A stretch of 64,000 nucleotides of DNA from Algoriphagus sanaruensis (GTDB taxonomy: Bacteria > Bacteroidota > Bacteroidia > Cytophagales > Cyclobacteriaceae), in NCBI RefSeq assembly GCF_001593605.1, contig NZ_CP012836.1:3662501-3726500 (forward strand), read 5' to 3'. The number at the start of each line of letters is the position of its first letter. Position 1 is the first letter of the stretch. Positions 35,137-43,539 of the stretch are shown in pieces. The position numbers were made by a program, and so were the translations under genes. The notes under the pieces were generated by a model. That model saw only the letters and a list, made by a program, of their open reading frames with translations. It was not told where the DNA came from and searched no databases.

Positions 35137-36272
35137 GCTGACTTTATTTTAGGCTTAAAATTAAGCAAACTTCGATTGTCCCTCTCTTTCCAAGTGAATT
35201 TTCCCTGAAGCACTCCAAAGATGACAAGTAAAACATAAAGCGGATGCATGAGACTTGTCAGTAAATAATCGGTTTTGGAACAAGGAATTTCTAAGCTTTC
35301 CAATACCCGGCTCAAAGCCAAAAAATCTACCAACCACTTCAACAACCAAAGGATCAAAAATCCTGCAATACCCGCTTTCCCAAGTAACAGCAAACCTAAA
35401 CTCCCTATCCAAAATGCTGGAAATAACCCGGCAATAATTGCAGTCAATTGATGCCTCTTTCCATGCTTATTCCATTTACTCGACCAGCGAACTCGCTGTT
35501 GAATCAATTCAGACCAGAAATGAAGGGATGTGGTGCTGACCAACGCTTCGCGAAAGGGAACATACACACAGGATTCATTACCAAAATGGCTTGAGAATTT
35601 TTCCAATAAAAACGCATCATCGCCCGACAAAAACTGATATGATCCCTCATAGCCCCCAACCTCCTCAAAAGCCACTCTTCGAAAAGCCAAATTTGCACCA
35701 CTGCACATCAAAGGATTTGACTTCTGAAATGAAAACTGAGTAACCAAAAGAATACTCGCCCACTCGATTTGCTGAAATTTGGCGAACAGATTTCCATCTC
35801 GAGCCATGGTCATTACAGGACCCGCAACCAATTGCACTTTTTGATTTGAAAAAGGGTTCGTCAATGCCTCCAACCAAGTAGCTGAAAATTCACAGTCAGC
35901 ATCCGAAGTCACTATAAATTTCTCCTTCGAATGACTGATCCCAAAGTCCAAGGCAGCTTTTTTCCCAATCCCCGGACTCTTGAGAAGTTTTAGGTTGGGG
36001 ATCTGTCCGAGAAAAGATTCAAAAAGAGAATAAGAACTATCTGTACTTTGATCATCCACCAAAACAATCTCCGTAACATGCTGATGAATAAGTGCTAGTT
36101 GCTTTCCAAGACTTACCCCATTTGCTTGTTCATTTCGAAAAGGAATAACTAGGGAAATGCTTTTCCTTTCAGCCCTTTGAGGCTTTTCAAGTTTTTTCTT
36201 TGGCCAACTTTGAGCCAGTAAAACCAATAGCACTGCATACACTACACCTCCAAAAAGGTAGAAACTGATCAT
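35133..36272 (-). CDS. Family 2 glycosyltransferase, membrane-bound (operon first gene)
   Basis: 379 aa. N-terminal membrane helix; GT-A domain with ISLVIPFRNEQAN, EIVLVDDQSTDSS, KFIVTSDADCEFS (DxD), FLSGDDAFLLEKF (the ED motif as DD) and IQQRVRWSSKW (QxxRW); C-terminal membrane segments. It differs enough from the GT2 at 31945 to act on another acceptor. First gene of the seven-gene operon; its ATG is only 20 bases from the divergent ruvC start, so promoters of both must overlap each other's coding regions. Confidence 0.87.
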   Translation of the reverse strand: MISFYLFGGVVYAVLLVLLAQSWPKKKLEKPQRAERKSISLVIPFRNEQANGVSLGKQLALIHQHVTEIVLVDDQSTDSSYSLFESFLGQIPNLKLLKSPGIGKKAALDFGISHSKEKFIVTSDADCEFSATWLEALTNPFSNQKVQLVAGPVMTMARDGNLFAKFQQIEWASILLVTQFSFQKSNPLMCSGANLAFRRVAFEEVGGYEGSYQFLSGDDAFLLEKFSSHFGNESCVYVPFREALVSTTSLHFWSELIQQRVRWSSKWNKHGKRHQLTAIIAGLFPAFWIGSLGLLLLGKAGIAGFLILWLLKWLVDFLALSRVLESLEIPCSKTDYLLTSLMHPLYVLLVIFGVLQGKFTWKERDNRSLLNFKPKIKSA

Positions 36273-36292
36273 CTTTTACCTAACTTGCGCAG

Positions 36293-36868
36293 GTGACCAA
36301 AGTACAAGAAAAACCCGCGAAAGAAAAGATTATCCTAGGCATTGACCCTGGTACCACAGTGATGGGCTATGGCTTGATTCTCACCCAAGGGAAAACTTAC
36401 AAACTCCTGCAATTTGGTGTGATACACCTCAAAAAATACGAAACTCACGAACTGAAGCTTAAAAAAATTTTTGAACGAATCAGTGGGATCATTGAGGAAT
36501 TTACCCCGGATTCGGTCGCTTTGGAAGCCCCATTTTACGGAGCTAACGTACAATCAATGCTCAAACTCGGTCGCGCTCAAGGGGTTGCTATGGCGGCGGC
36601 ACTTTCCCGCGAAATCCCGATCACAGAATATTCTCCCAAAAAAGTCAAGCAATCAGTCACGGGTAATGGAAACGCTTCCAAGGAACAAGTAGCCGCTATG
36701 CTTCAAACTCTTCTAGGCATTGCAGAACTTCCTAAACTCTTGGATGCGACGGATGCACTTGCTGTAGCTCTATGTCATCATTTTCATGAAGGACGAATCC
36801 AAACACGTGGACGAACTGAAGGCTGGAAATCGTTCATTGAAGAAAATCCCAACCGCATCAAAAAATAA
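36293..36868 (+). CDS. ruvC: Crossover junction endodeoxyribonuclease RuvC
   Basis: 191 aa from GTG 36293. The RNase H-like catalytic acids are visible in LGIDPGTTVMGYG (Asp), VALEAPFYGANVQS (Glu) and LDATDALAVALCHHFH (Asp pair). RuvC resolves Holliday junctions with RuvAB during recombination repair. The N-terminus before the first motif is short and basic, and the C-terminal tail after HHFH is slightly longer than in E. coli. Divergent from the glycosyltransferase operon. Confidence 0.95.
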   Translation: MTKVQEKPAKEKIILGIDPGTTVMGYGLILTQGKTYKLLQFGVIHLKKYETHELKLKKIFERISGIIEEFTPDSVALEAPFYGANVQSMLKLGRAQGVAMAAALSREIPITEYSPKKVKQSVTGNGNASKEQVAAMLQTLLGIAELPKLLDATDALAVALCHHFHEGRIQTRGRTEGWKSFIEENPNRIKK

Positions 36869-36871
36869 ATC

Positions 36872-36896
36872 CCAGCCTTTTGAGCTGGAATTTTTA
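36872..36896. terminator. Terminator-like hairpin between ruvC and the PorT-like gene
   Basis: CCAGC (36872-36876), a 7-base loop and GCTGG (36884-36888), followed on the plus strand by AATTTTTAT and on the minus strand by GATTTATTTTTT. Short stem; probably serves both convergent genes. Confidence 0.5.
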
Positions 36897-36914
36897 TTTC
36901 AAACCGTTGGAGGA

Positions 36915-37475
36915 TTAATTTCCTCCAAGTGTATATCCCAAGGACAACTTGAAAACCTGATTTTTCACTGGGGTATTGAAGTAATTCAGGGAGCTCAGTC
37001 CAAAATCAAAGTTCGCCTGAACATTAACCCCAAATGGAAGTCGGGCTTGCGCACCTACTACACCTCCCAAATCATAGCCTCGAATCACATCGGTGGAATT
37101 AGAAATATCATCTCCCAACTGGTATTCTCTAGCCAGTAAAAGGGAAGCTTGAGGACCTGCGAATACATTTACAGAAGGCAGAATATTCAACCTCAACAAC
37201 ACCGGAATATCAAGATAGGACAAGTTTTCATCCACCATTCTTCCTGTTCCGAGCTCTTCCCCTTGATAGCCCTTTTTGGAGAAAAACATTCCCGGTTCCA
37301 CTGACACAAAGGTTCCCTCTGCGGTATAATAAGCACCAAAATGGAATCCACTTTTTGCATCAAAATTTGTGTCCGAAAAGTTGGCAGAATTAAAGCCAGC
37401 CCGTACTCCAAATTGAGCCTGAGCTACTCCCAAGGAAAGCCCAAAGACGAAAACCAAGATTAAAATCTTTCTCAT
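36915..37475 (-). CDS. PorT-like outer membrane beta-barrel protein
   Basis: 186 aa with a clear signal peptide (ending AQAQ) and the small-barrel pattern FGVRAGFNSANFSD, FHFGAYYTAEGTFVSVEPGMFFSKKG, LSYLDIPVLLRLNILPSVNVFAGPQASLLL and a terminal FKLSLGYTLGG strand. This is the common PorT-family outer-membrane barrel of about 180-220 residues in Bacteroidota; most members have no assigned role. It is divergent from a Crp/Fnr regulator gene, with 73 bases and an inverted repeat between them. Confidence 0.85.
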   Translation of the reverse strand: MRKILILVFVFGLSLGVAQAQFGVRAGFNSANFSDTNFDAKSGFHFGAYYTAEGTFVSVEPGMFFSKKGYQGEELGTGRMVDENLSYLDIPVLLRLNILPSVNVFAGPQASLLLAREYQLGDDISNSTDVIRGYDLGGVVGAQARLPFGVNVQANFDFGLSSLNYFNTPVKNQVFKLSLGYTLGGN

Positions 37476-37511
37476 AAATTCTTTCTAAGTTTAATGGTGT
37501 AAAACTAACGC

Positions 37512-37527
37512 AGGAAAGCAATTTCCT
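37512..37527. promoter_or_regulatory. Inverted repeat in the PorT-like / Crp-Fnr intergenic region
   Basis: AGGAAA-GCAA-TTTCCT, 6-bp arms with a 4-base spacer, 22 bases upstream of the regulator ATG. It could be an operator for either divergent gene; its half-site differs from the FNR-type site at 38117. Confidence 0.4.
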
Positions 37528-37548
37528 AGCATCTTTCTCCTATAAAGA

Positions 37549-38112
37549 ATGGAAATGCCACTACTTCTACTTAACCAATTTCCTGAATTAGATCAAAAAT
37601 CAAAAGAAGCATTTTTGAAAAAGCTTCAAATCATCACCGTAGAACGTGGCGAATTGCTTCAAAATGAAGGGGAAATTTGTGATTTCTTATTTTTTGTCCT
37701 TGAGGGATCATTACGAAGCTTTCATCTACGGGATAATCGAGACATCACCATTTCTTTTGCGCTCGAACAGGAAATTGCCACTTCTATGCATTCTTTTATT
37801 ACGCGAAAAAATTCACACGAACTCATTGAGCCTATGGAAAAAAGTCGGATTGGGAAAATTTCCTACACTGACTTGATGGGCCTTTTTGATGAATTCCCGA
37901 TGATCGAGCGTGTTTATCGAAAAATTCTCGAGCAATATTACATTCAATTGGAAGAGCAAATTCTTTCTGTAAAGTTCAAATCAGCAAGAGATCGCTATTT
38001 AGAACTACTTGAAACTCGACCCAAAATTATCCAAAAGGCAGCAGTTGGACAGATCGCCTCCTATTTGGACATGAGTATCGAAACGCTTAGCCGAATTCGG
38101 GGTAAAATTTGA
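37549..38112 (+). CDS. Crp/Fnr family transcriptional regulator
   Basis: 187 aa: cyclic-nucleotide-binding fold (about 5-125, with EGEICDFLFFVLEGSLRSF), a dimerisation helix and a short C-terminal HTH, VGQIASYLDMSIETLSRIRGKI, where the protein ends, as is usual for Bacteroidota members. The recognition helix reads E-T-L-S-R, the same contacts as E. coli FNR (E-x-x-S-R) and unlike CRP. Only one Cys is present, so an FNR-type [4Fe-4S] cluster is unlikely; a heme or other ligand is possible. An exact FNR-type box begins four bases after the stop codon. Confidence 0.9.
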   Translation: MEMPLLLLNQFPELDQKSKEAFLKKLQIITVERGELLQNEGEICDFLFFVLEGSLRSFHLRDNRDITISFALEQEIATSMHSFITRKNSHELIEPMEKSRIGKISYTDLMGLFDEFPMIERVYRKILEQYYIQLEEQILSVKFKSARDRYLELLETRPKIIQKAAVGQIASYLDMSIETLSRIRGKI

Positions 38113-38116
38113 TTTT

Positions 38117-38130
38117 TTGATCTAGATCAA
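38117..38130. promoter_or_regulatory. FNR/DNR-type box TTGAT-CTAG-ATCAA
   Basis: A perfect palindrome (16 bp including flanking T and A, 38116-38131) that equals the FNR consensus TTGAT-N4-ATCAA. It is centred at 38123.5, about 64 bases before the beta-helix ATG. If its centre is at -41.5, transcription would begin near 38165, a few bases after a weak -7-like TAACTTCC (38153-38160). Confidence 0.7.
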
Positions 38131-38187
38131 AGGGTTTTTGACTCATCATCAATAACTTCCCGACTACGTTAGGAAAACCCAGCCCTT

Positions 38188-39486
38188 ATGAAACCCAATT
38201 ACCTGCACCTGTTATTCCTTGCTTTGGTCAGTATGATCCAAAGCTGCGGATTTGAAACAACCGAACAAACCTACGATTCTTCGTTACTCAATCGGGCCTC
38301 TGAAGAAGAAGTAGAGCAGCTTGTAGAATCATTTATTCTTGCCGAAGACTCGAGCACGATTACCTTGCCAGAGGGATTTTTTGATATTCAAACCCAACTG
38401 ATTCTAGACAACAAAACAGCAGTCAAAATCAAAGGAGCAGGAATGGACAAAACAGTCCTCTCATTTAGAAACCTAAGCTCAGGGGGCGAGGGAGTTAAGA
38501 TTGTAGGTCGAGATATTATCCTTGAAGATTTCACCATCGAAGACGCTCCCGGGGATGGCATCAAATCTCAGCATACCGATGGAATCACCTTCAGAAGGAT
38601 TAATGTCACGTGGACTAATGGAGAAAAATCCAAAAACGGAACCTACGCCATCTATCCTGTTCAATGCAAAAATGTCCTGATCGAGGAGTGCATCGCTTCG
38701 CACTCCAAAGATGCGGGCATTTATGTTGGACAATCCGAAAACATCGTGGTTAAAAACTCTCTGGCTTTTGGAAATGTAGCTGGAATTGAAATCGAAAACT
38801 GCGACAATGCAGAGGTTTTTGGAAATACTGTGCGACATAACTCAGGTGGAATCTTGGTATTCAACTTACCAGGTCTCCCGAAAAGTGATGGAAAAGCCAC
38901 CAAGATTTACGACAATCACGTGTTCGAAAACAACCATAAAAACTTTGCCACCCCACTCGGAGAAGATCCAAATGGAAACACTGTGACCATGATTCCACCT
39001 GGATCGGGTATTGTACTTTTAGCAGCAAAGGAGGTTGAAATTTTCAACAACAAAATTGAGCATAACAAGACTGCCGGAATCTCAATCGCGAGCTATCAAG
39101 TCACTGGATTTCCGGCTGAGGCTCCCAATTGGTCTCCCTACACCTCCAGCGTGTTTGTGCATGACAACACCTATTTGAGAAAAGGCTTTAGCCTTCCGGA
39201 TTTTTCCAGAGAATTGGGAAAATTAATCAGTGTGTACAATGCCCACGGGTTTGGAAAGGGTCAAGACATCATTTACGACGGCATTTGGGATGAATCTATT
39301 TCTTCAAGCATCGATTCTAATCCCATGAAAATCTGTATCAGTGAAAACATGGAAAACCTTCGCTTTACCAGATTTTACCTCATGGAAGGAGAAGAGCATA
39401 TCGAATCCTTTTCAGATTTTGAAAAATTCCAAAATTGCAGCGTTACCGTGCAAACCAATGTAAACATGCTCGCTCAAGCCAAGTAA
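38188..39486 (+). CDS. Parallel beta-helix lipoprotein (partner of diheme cytochrome-type protein)
   Basis: 432 aa. The lipobox MIQSC puts the lipid on Cys20. From about residue 60 the chain is a right-handed parallel beta-helix: repeated short strands such as DGIKSQHTDGITFRRINV, NVLIEECIASHSKDAGIYVGQSENIVVKNS and GIEIENCDNAEVFGNTVRHNSGGILV. Families of this type occur regularly as a two-gene pair with the cytochrome-like protein found here directly downstream (the TIGR03805/TIGR03806 pair, from memory). The substrate is unknown; such folds often bind or cleave polysaccharides. An FNR-type box precedes it. Confidence 0.87.
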   Translation: MKPNYLHLLFLALVSMIQSCGFETTEQTYDSSLLNRASEEEVEQLVESFILAEDSSTITLPEGFFDIQTQLILDNKTAVKIKGAGMDKTVLSFRNLSSGGEGVKIVGRDIILEDFTIEDAPGDGIKSQHTDGITFRRINVTWTNGEKSKNGTYAIYPVQCKNVLIEECIASHSKDAGIYVGQSENIVVKNSLAFGNVAGIEIENCDNAEVFGNTVRHNSGGILVFNLPGLPKSDGKATKIYDNHVFENNHKNFATPLGEDPNGNTVTMIPPGSGIVLLAAKEVEIFNNKIEHNKTAGISIASYQVTGFPAEAPNWSPYTSSVFVHDNTYLRKGFSLPDFSRELGKLISVYNAHGFGKGQDIIYDGIWDESISSSIDSNPMKICISENMENLRFTRFYLMEGEEHIESFSDFEKFQNCSVTVQTNVNMLAQAK

Positions 39487-39497
39487 TATTTCACACT

Positions 39498-40592
39498 ATG
39501 AATCGAATTTTTGTAGGAATTGCCGCTGTAATCTTGCTCTCTCTTTTGAGTTATGCCTGCCAAAGCAAGGATGAAATAAAGACAACTCCTGTTAGTTCTC
39601 GAGCATTGGCGCCGGAAGAAGCGAATGGATCATTTCCCTATCGTAGATTATCCACCTATGGATTTTTTGAGGGAGAAATGCATCTACTTCAACCGAGCGA
39701 GGAGCTTCTCTTTTATGCCCCGGCTTCTTCCCTTTTCACGGATTATGCGCGCAAATCCAGGTACGTATACATTCCAGAGGGAAAAAAAGCAGTTTTAACA
39801 TCCTCCGAGATCCAACTTCCTGAAGGCTCAATTCTAGTCAAAAACTTCTATTATCCAGAAGAAATGAATAAGCCGGAAGGAAAGCGCCGAATCATTGAAA
39901 CCCGGCTTTTCATTCATGAGGAAAAAGGTTGGTTTGCCTACCCCTATGTCTGGAACGAGGAACAAACGGATGCCATCCTCAAAATTGCAGGCGGATCTAC
40001 CGAGGTTCATTTTGTCGATGAAAAAGGAAAAGACCAAGTCATCAATTATGTAATCCCCAACAAAAACCAATGTAAAAGCTGTCATAATTCGAATGAAGAG
40101 CTTGCTCCCATCGGAATTCAACCGAAGCATCTCAATTACGAGGGGGAATTTGGAGGAAAAAGAATTAATCAGCTTGCCTACTGGATAGCAGAAGGGAAAT
40201 TAGAAGGTAATGCCGATCAACTGAGAGAAATTCGTGCTTTGGTCAACTACCAAGACGAGCATCAAGCCTTACCTGATCGAGCCATGGCCTATTTGGACAT
40301 AAACTGTGCACATTGCCATCGACCCGAAGGACCGGCAAGTACATCTGGCTTGTTCCTCACCTTTGACCAACGTGATCGATTGAAACTTGGGATCAAAAAA
40401 ACACCCGTAGCCGCGGGAAAAGGAGCAGGGAGCTTCACTTTTGATATAGAGCCCGGACAACCCGAAGAGTCCATTATGATTCATCGCATGAACTCGACCG
40501 AAGTGGGGGTTGCTATGCCTGAAATCGGCAGAACCACCGTCCACCAAGAAGGTGTAGAATTGATCAAAGCTTGGATTTCCACTTTAAAATAA
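39498..40592 (+). CDS. Diheme c-type cytochrome-like lipoprotein (SO_2930/HNE_0200 family)
   Basis: 364 aa from ATG 39498; a longer frame from 39435 overlaps the previous gene and lacks a signal. The lipobox LSYAC lipidates Cys21, and the next residues QSKDE resemble the Bacteroidota lipoprotein surface-export signal. Two heme-c motifs are present, CKSCH (192-196) and CAHCH (270-274), with the rest predominantly beta. It is 11 bases downstream of the beta-helix gene and should be co-expressed. An electron-transfer role is implied by the hemes; partner unknown. Its stop is one base from the convergent racemase stop. Confidence 0.85.
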   Translation: MNRIFVGIAAVILLSLLSYACQSKDEIKTTPVSSRALAPEEANGSFPYRRLSTYGFFEGEMHLLQPSEELLFYAPASSLFTDYARKSRYVYIPEGKKAVLTSSEIQLPEGSILVKNFYYPEEMNKPEGKRRIIETRLFIHEEKGWFAYPYVWNEEQTDAILKIAGGSTEVHFVDEKGKDQVINYVIPNKNQCKSCHNSNEELAPIGIQPKHLNYEGEFGGKRINQLAYWIAEGKLEGNADQLREIRALVNYQDEHQALPDRAMAYLDINCAHCHRPEGPASTSGLFLTFDQRDRLKLGIKKTPVAAGKGAGSFTFDIEPGQPEESIMIHRMNSTEVGVAMPEIGRTTVHQEGVELIKAWISTLK

Positions 40593-40593
40593 C

Positions 40594-41664
40594 CTACACC
40601 ACTCGTTTTTCGATGTAGTTGGAATTGAGCAAGGATAAAGCACCCATGTATTTGAGGCTGAATGTTACTGTGCCGCCCATTGCATACCCTTGGTGATTTG
40701 CTCCCAGATTAAGAATTAGCATATCTGAACTAGCTCCTAATAATTCTAATTCCGGATCATTTGGTAATAGGTATTTGGGATCAACATCCAAAAGGCCCAC
40801 GTCAACAATCGCTCGATATGCCGTTTTTCCATACAAAGATTCATCGATTTCAGTCACTTCTCCACGAGGATTACTTGCCAAAACTCCAATTGGAACCATC
40901 GGCTTCTCTTGGAGTTCGATGATCTCTGCTTCAAGCTGAAACACATCCCCATGCATCCCTTCCAAGACCTTTTCCTCAAACAGATCCACCCCAAAATAAA
41001 GCGTTTCCCCTACCCGATAATGATTGATCCCCTGGGGAAGTTGATGGTTAATCATAAGAGGAATAGTCACCGAAGTACCCGCGGAAAGCCATGGAATCTC
41101 GCGCCCAAACTTGAGTTCAATAATCTGCTTGTACAAAGAAAGCTGGATCAATTTATCCGTACTCGGCATCACTCCATTGAGGCAATTGAGATTTGTCCCC
41201 AAGCCTATGACCTGAATATGGGGCAGTTCGAATACCTCGGCATAAAAATCCACCAACGAATCCCCCATGACCCCTTCACGAAGATCACCCGTTTCCACCA
41301 TAATAATGATTTTATGGATTTTACCTTGCTTTCCTGCTTCCTCACTGATCATTCGGATCGTTTCTAATTCGCTATTGAGGCTCACATCGGCGAATTCCAC
41401 CATTTTGGACACATTCTTTTTTGAAACAGGCTTGATATAGACCGTTTGCACGTCTTTCTTTAGACGCTTTACCATGGCCAAATTAGAAATCCGACTATCG
41501 TGAACCTCCTTAATTCCTAGGTCTAAAAGCTCCTGAAGAAAAAGCTTATTCCCACAAAGTAGCTTGGAAACTACTCCCCAGCTAACGGAATAGGTCTCAA
41601 ATAAATCTTGCAAAAAGCGGAAGTTTTCACTGAGTTTTTGCTTGTTTAAAGTCAGTACTGCCAT
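40594..41664 (-). CDS. PLP-dependent amino acid racemase (alanine/ornithine racemase family)
   Basis: 356 aa, fold-type III. The PLP lysine lies in SWGVVSKLLCGN near residue 34; VHDSRISNLAMVKRL, IIMVETGDLREG, VIGLGTNLNCL and LSAGTSVTIPLM are the barrel strands of the alanine racemase N-terminal domain; the C-terminal beta part includes HYRVGETLYFG. Members include alanine and ornithine racemases, so the substrate is not certain. Cytoplasmic. One base separates it from the GNAT gene upstream, and the operon begins with a sodium symporter. Confidence 0.87.
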   Translation of the reverse strand: MAVLTLNKQKLSENFRFLQDLFETYSVSWGVVSKLLCGNKLFLQELLDLGIKEVHDSRISNLAMVKRLKKDVQTVYIKPVSKKNVSKMVEFADVSLNSELETIRMISEEAGKQGKIHKIIIMVETGDLREGVMGDSLVDFYAEVFELPHIQVIGLGTNLNCLNGVMPSTDKLIQLSLYKQIIELKFGREIPWLSAGTSVTIPLMINHQLPQGINHYRVGETLYFGVDLFEEKVLEGMHGDVFQLEAEIIELQEKPMVPIGVLASNPRGEVTEIDESLYGKTAYRAIVDVGLLDVDPKYLLPNDPELELLGASSDMLILNLGANHQGYAMGGTVTFSLKYMGALSLLNSNYIEKRVV

Positions 41665-41665
41665 C

Positions 41666-42109
41666 TTATTTTCGGGTCAATCGCATTTCAAGATATTTAT
41701 TGGTAAAGCCCAATCGCTCATACAGTTTTCTGGCAGGATTATCAGGCTCGACATGAAGTGCAATTCCCCCGTTGGCCATTTTGATGGCTAAATCCATCAG
41801 TTTACTCCCAATTCCCTTACCTCGCTGCTTTTCATCCACGGCGATGTAAACCAGGATATTTTCAGGGATGTAACTCGACATACCCGTTTTATTCATGACT
41901 AATGCACCGACGATTTGATGGTTTTCGCGAGCCAAAATCACAAAGCCCCCCGCATGGAGTCCTGGATCAAGTGCATAATCCAAACACTTCATAATATCCT
42001 CTTTGGGATCCCCAAACTTGCCCAAATGGAGATGTAAAAAGTCAGCGATTTCACTTTTCTGCAGAAAGGTAGCCGAATCAATTGCGGAGAGAGTTTCAAG
42101 TTTTATCAT
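41666..42109 (-). CDS. GNAT family N-acetyltransferase
   Basis: 147 aa. The acetyl-CoA-binding loop is seen as VDEKQRGKGIGSKLMDLAIKMA (Q/RxxGxG/A), and the C-terminal NPARKLYERLGFTNKYLEMRL is the usual GNAT ending. It transfers acetyl from acetyl-CoA to an amine; the substrate is unknown. Its ATG overlaps the symporter stop (ATGA) and it ends one base before the racemase ATG, so all three are translated from one message and probably handle the same imported amine or amino acid. Confidence 0.9.
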   Translation of the reverse strand: MIKLETLSAIDSATFLQKSEIADFLHLHLGKFGDPKEDIMKCLDYALDPGLHAGGFVILARENHQIVGALVMNKTGMSSYIPENILVYIAVDEKQRGKGIGSKLMDLAIKMANGGIALHVEPDNPARKLYERLGFTNKYLEMRLTRK

Positions 42110-43539
42110 CTAGTTTTTTGTTGGTTTAGAAATTTTTGAAAATAAGTTACGATGCCAAAAGCCAAGGCTGCCGAAAGGATTCCGAATAGATTGGGGTCTA
42201 AGCCGAAGGGTAAAGAAATTTTAGAAAATGACAATCCGGCGGTGACCGTACCCCCAGAAATCATAGCACAAACTGCTGCAGTTTCATTACGCTGATTGAA
42301 AAATAAGCCAGCAAGGACTGGGATCAATAAGCCAGAGACCATAAAAGCATACGAATAAAGCATAAGGCTAAGCACCTCTGTCATTTGCCATGCCAATGCT
42401 ACCGCTAGAATTCCAATGAGCAAGGTCATAAATTGACTTACTAGGATTTCTTTCTGGGAAGTAAGATTCGGAAACCATCGACTCAACAAATCAGTGGTGA
42501 AATTTCCAGATGCAGCCATCAAACAGGAATCTGCGGTGGAAAGAACAGCAGAAAAGTAAGCCGACATCATCAGGCCTAATAGTCCTGGAGGCAAAATTTG
42601 ACTCAATAATACCGGGAGTCCCATTTCAGGATCTAATTGAGCAGAAAAATGAAGTAAAATTCCTTGCTCTACTGCGACACGTGCCAATAACCCCAATGAA
42701 ACACCCAAAAAGGCCATCAAAGGCCATTCAAAAAGTCCAGCTATAAACCAGGCTTTCTGGGCAGAACGTGTGTCTTTTGCTGCAAAAATTCGTTGGTATA
42801 ACGTCATTCCCACAAACCAAATGGGAATAATTGTTATCCCCCAGTTGACCAGGTCTTGCCAAGACAACTCCGTCAAGGAGAAAAATTCGGGAGGAAGCGT
42901 AGAGACGATTCCTTCCCAACCCCCAACAAACGAATACGCCATCGGCAGTCCAATTAAAGAAAGTCCCAAAAGCAATATGATCCATTGAATAGTATCTGTA
43001 TAGATCACCGCCTTCAATCCACCCATAACCGTATAGATGACGGCTATCATACCCATGATCCAGAGTGCTGATTCAAGTTCCAAAGAAGGAAATGTCCCTG
43101 AGGCCAGTTTGGCTCCTGCCAAAAACTGAGAGGAAGTAAACCCTAAGTATCCCAAAAAACAGATAAATGCAGCAACCTGAGCAGCTCGTGATCCAAATAA
43201 ATGCCCGATGATCTGCGGAAAAGTAAAAAATCGAGCAAATGCCGGATTGGATTTCACTTTAGGAATCAACAATACCGCTGCGAGCCATGCACCAATTAGT
43301 CCTGTAAAAAGCATCCATGAACCCGAAATCCCCATAGCAAACCCAAGTCCTCCAAGCCCAATGGAGAATCCACCTCCGACATCTGTGGCGACGACCGAAA
43401 GACCGATATGCCAACTTCCGATCGATCTTCCCCCTACATAGTAATCATCTTGACCGGAGTTCTTCTGCATGAAAAAATACCCTACTCCCAACATCGCAAC
43501 CATATAAAGTATGAAGATCCCCAGATCTATAAAATGCAT
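42106..43539 (-). CDS. Sodium:solute symporter (SSS family)
   Basis: 477 aa with about thirteen membrane segments. Features include VGGRSIGSWHIGLSVVATDVGGGFSIGLGGLG in the first helices, the GxxGGLKAVIYTDTIQWIILL segment (sodium-binding region) and STADSCLMAASGNFTTDLL in the later helices, typical of SSS/PutP-like transporters. It imports a solute with sodium across the inner membrane. First gene of a three-gene operon with GNAT and racemase. The leader upstream is AT-rich with no obvious -7 match. Confidence 0.9.
   Translation of the reverse strand: MHFIDLGIFILYMVAMLGVGYFFMQKNSGQDDYYVGGRSIGSWHIGLSVVATDVGGGFSIGLGGLGFAMGISGSWMLFTGLIGAWLAAVLLIPKVKSNPAFARFFTFPQIIGHLFGSRAAQVAAFICFLGYLGFTSSQFLAGAKLASGTFPSLELESALWIMGMIAVIYTVMGGLKAVIYTDTIQWIILLLGLSLIGLPMAYSFVGGWEGIVSTLPPEFFSLTELSWQDLVNWGITIIPIWFVGMTLYQRIFAAKDTRSAQKAWFIAGLFEWPLMAFLGVSLGLLARVAVEQGILLHFSAQLDPEMGLPVLLSQILPPGLLGLMMSAYFSAVLSTADSCLMAASGNFTTDLLSRWFPNLTSQKEILVSQFMTLLIGILAVALAWQMTEVLSLMLYSYAFMVSGLLIPVLAGLFFNQRNETAAVCAMISGGTVTAGLSFSKISLPFGLDPNLFGILSAALAFGIVTYFQKFLNQQKTR

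Noticed and set aside
36786..37139. Frame of 117 codons after ruvC
   Set aside because: Overlaps the end of ruvC and the antisense of the PorT-like gene; both have strong family features.
38116..38131. Palindrome after the Crp/Fnr gene as a transcription terminator
   Set aside because: No GC-rich stem, no loop and no following T tract; it fits a protein-binding site much better.
40909..41367. Frame of 152 codons antisense to the racemase
   Set aside because: No domain resemblance, and the racemase reading on the other strand is well supported.
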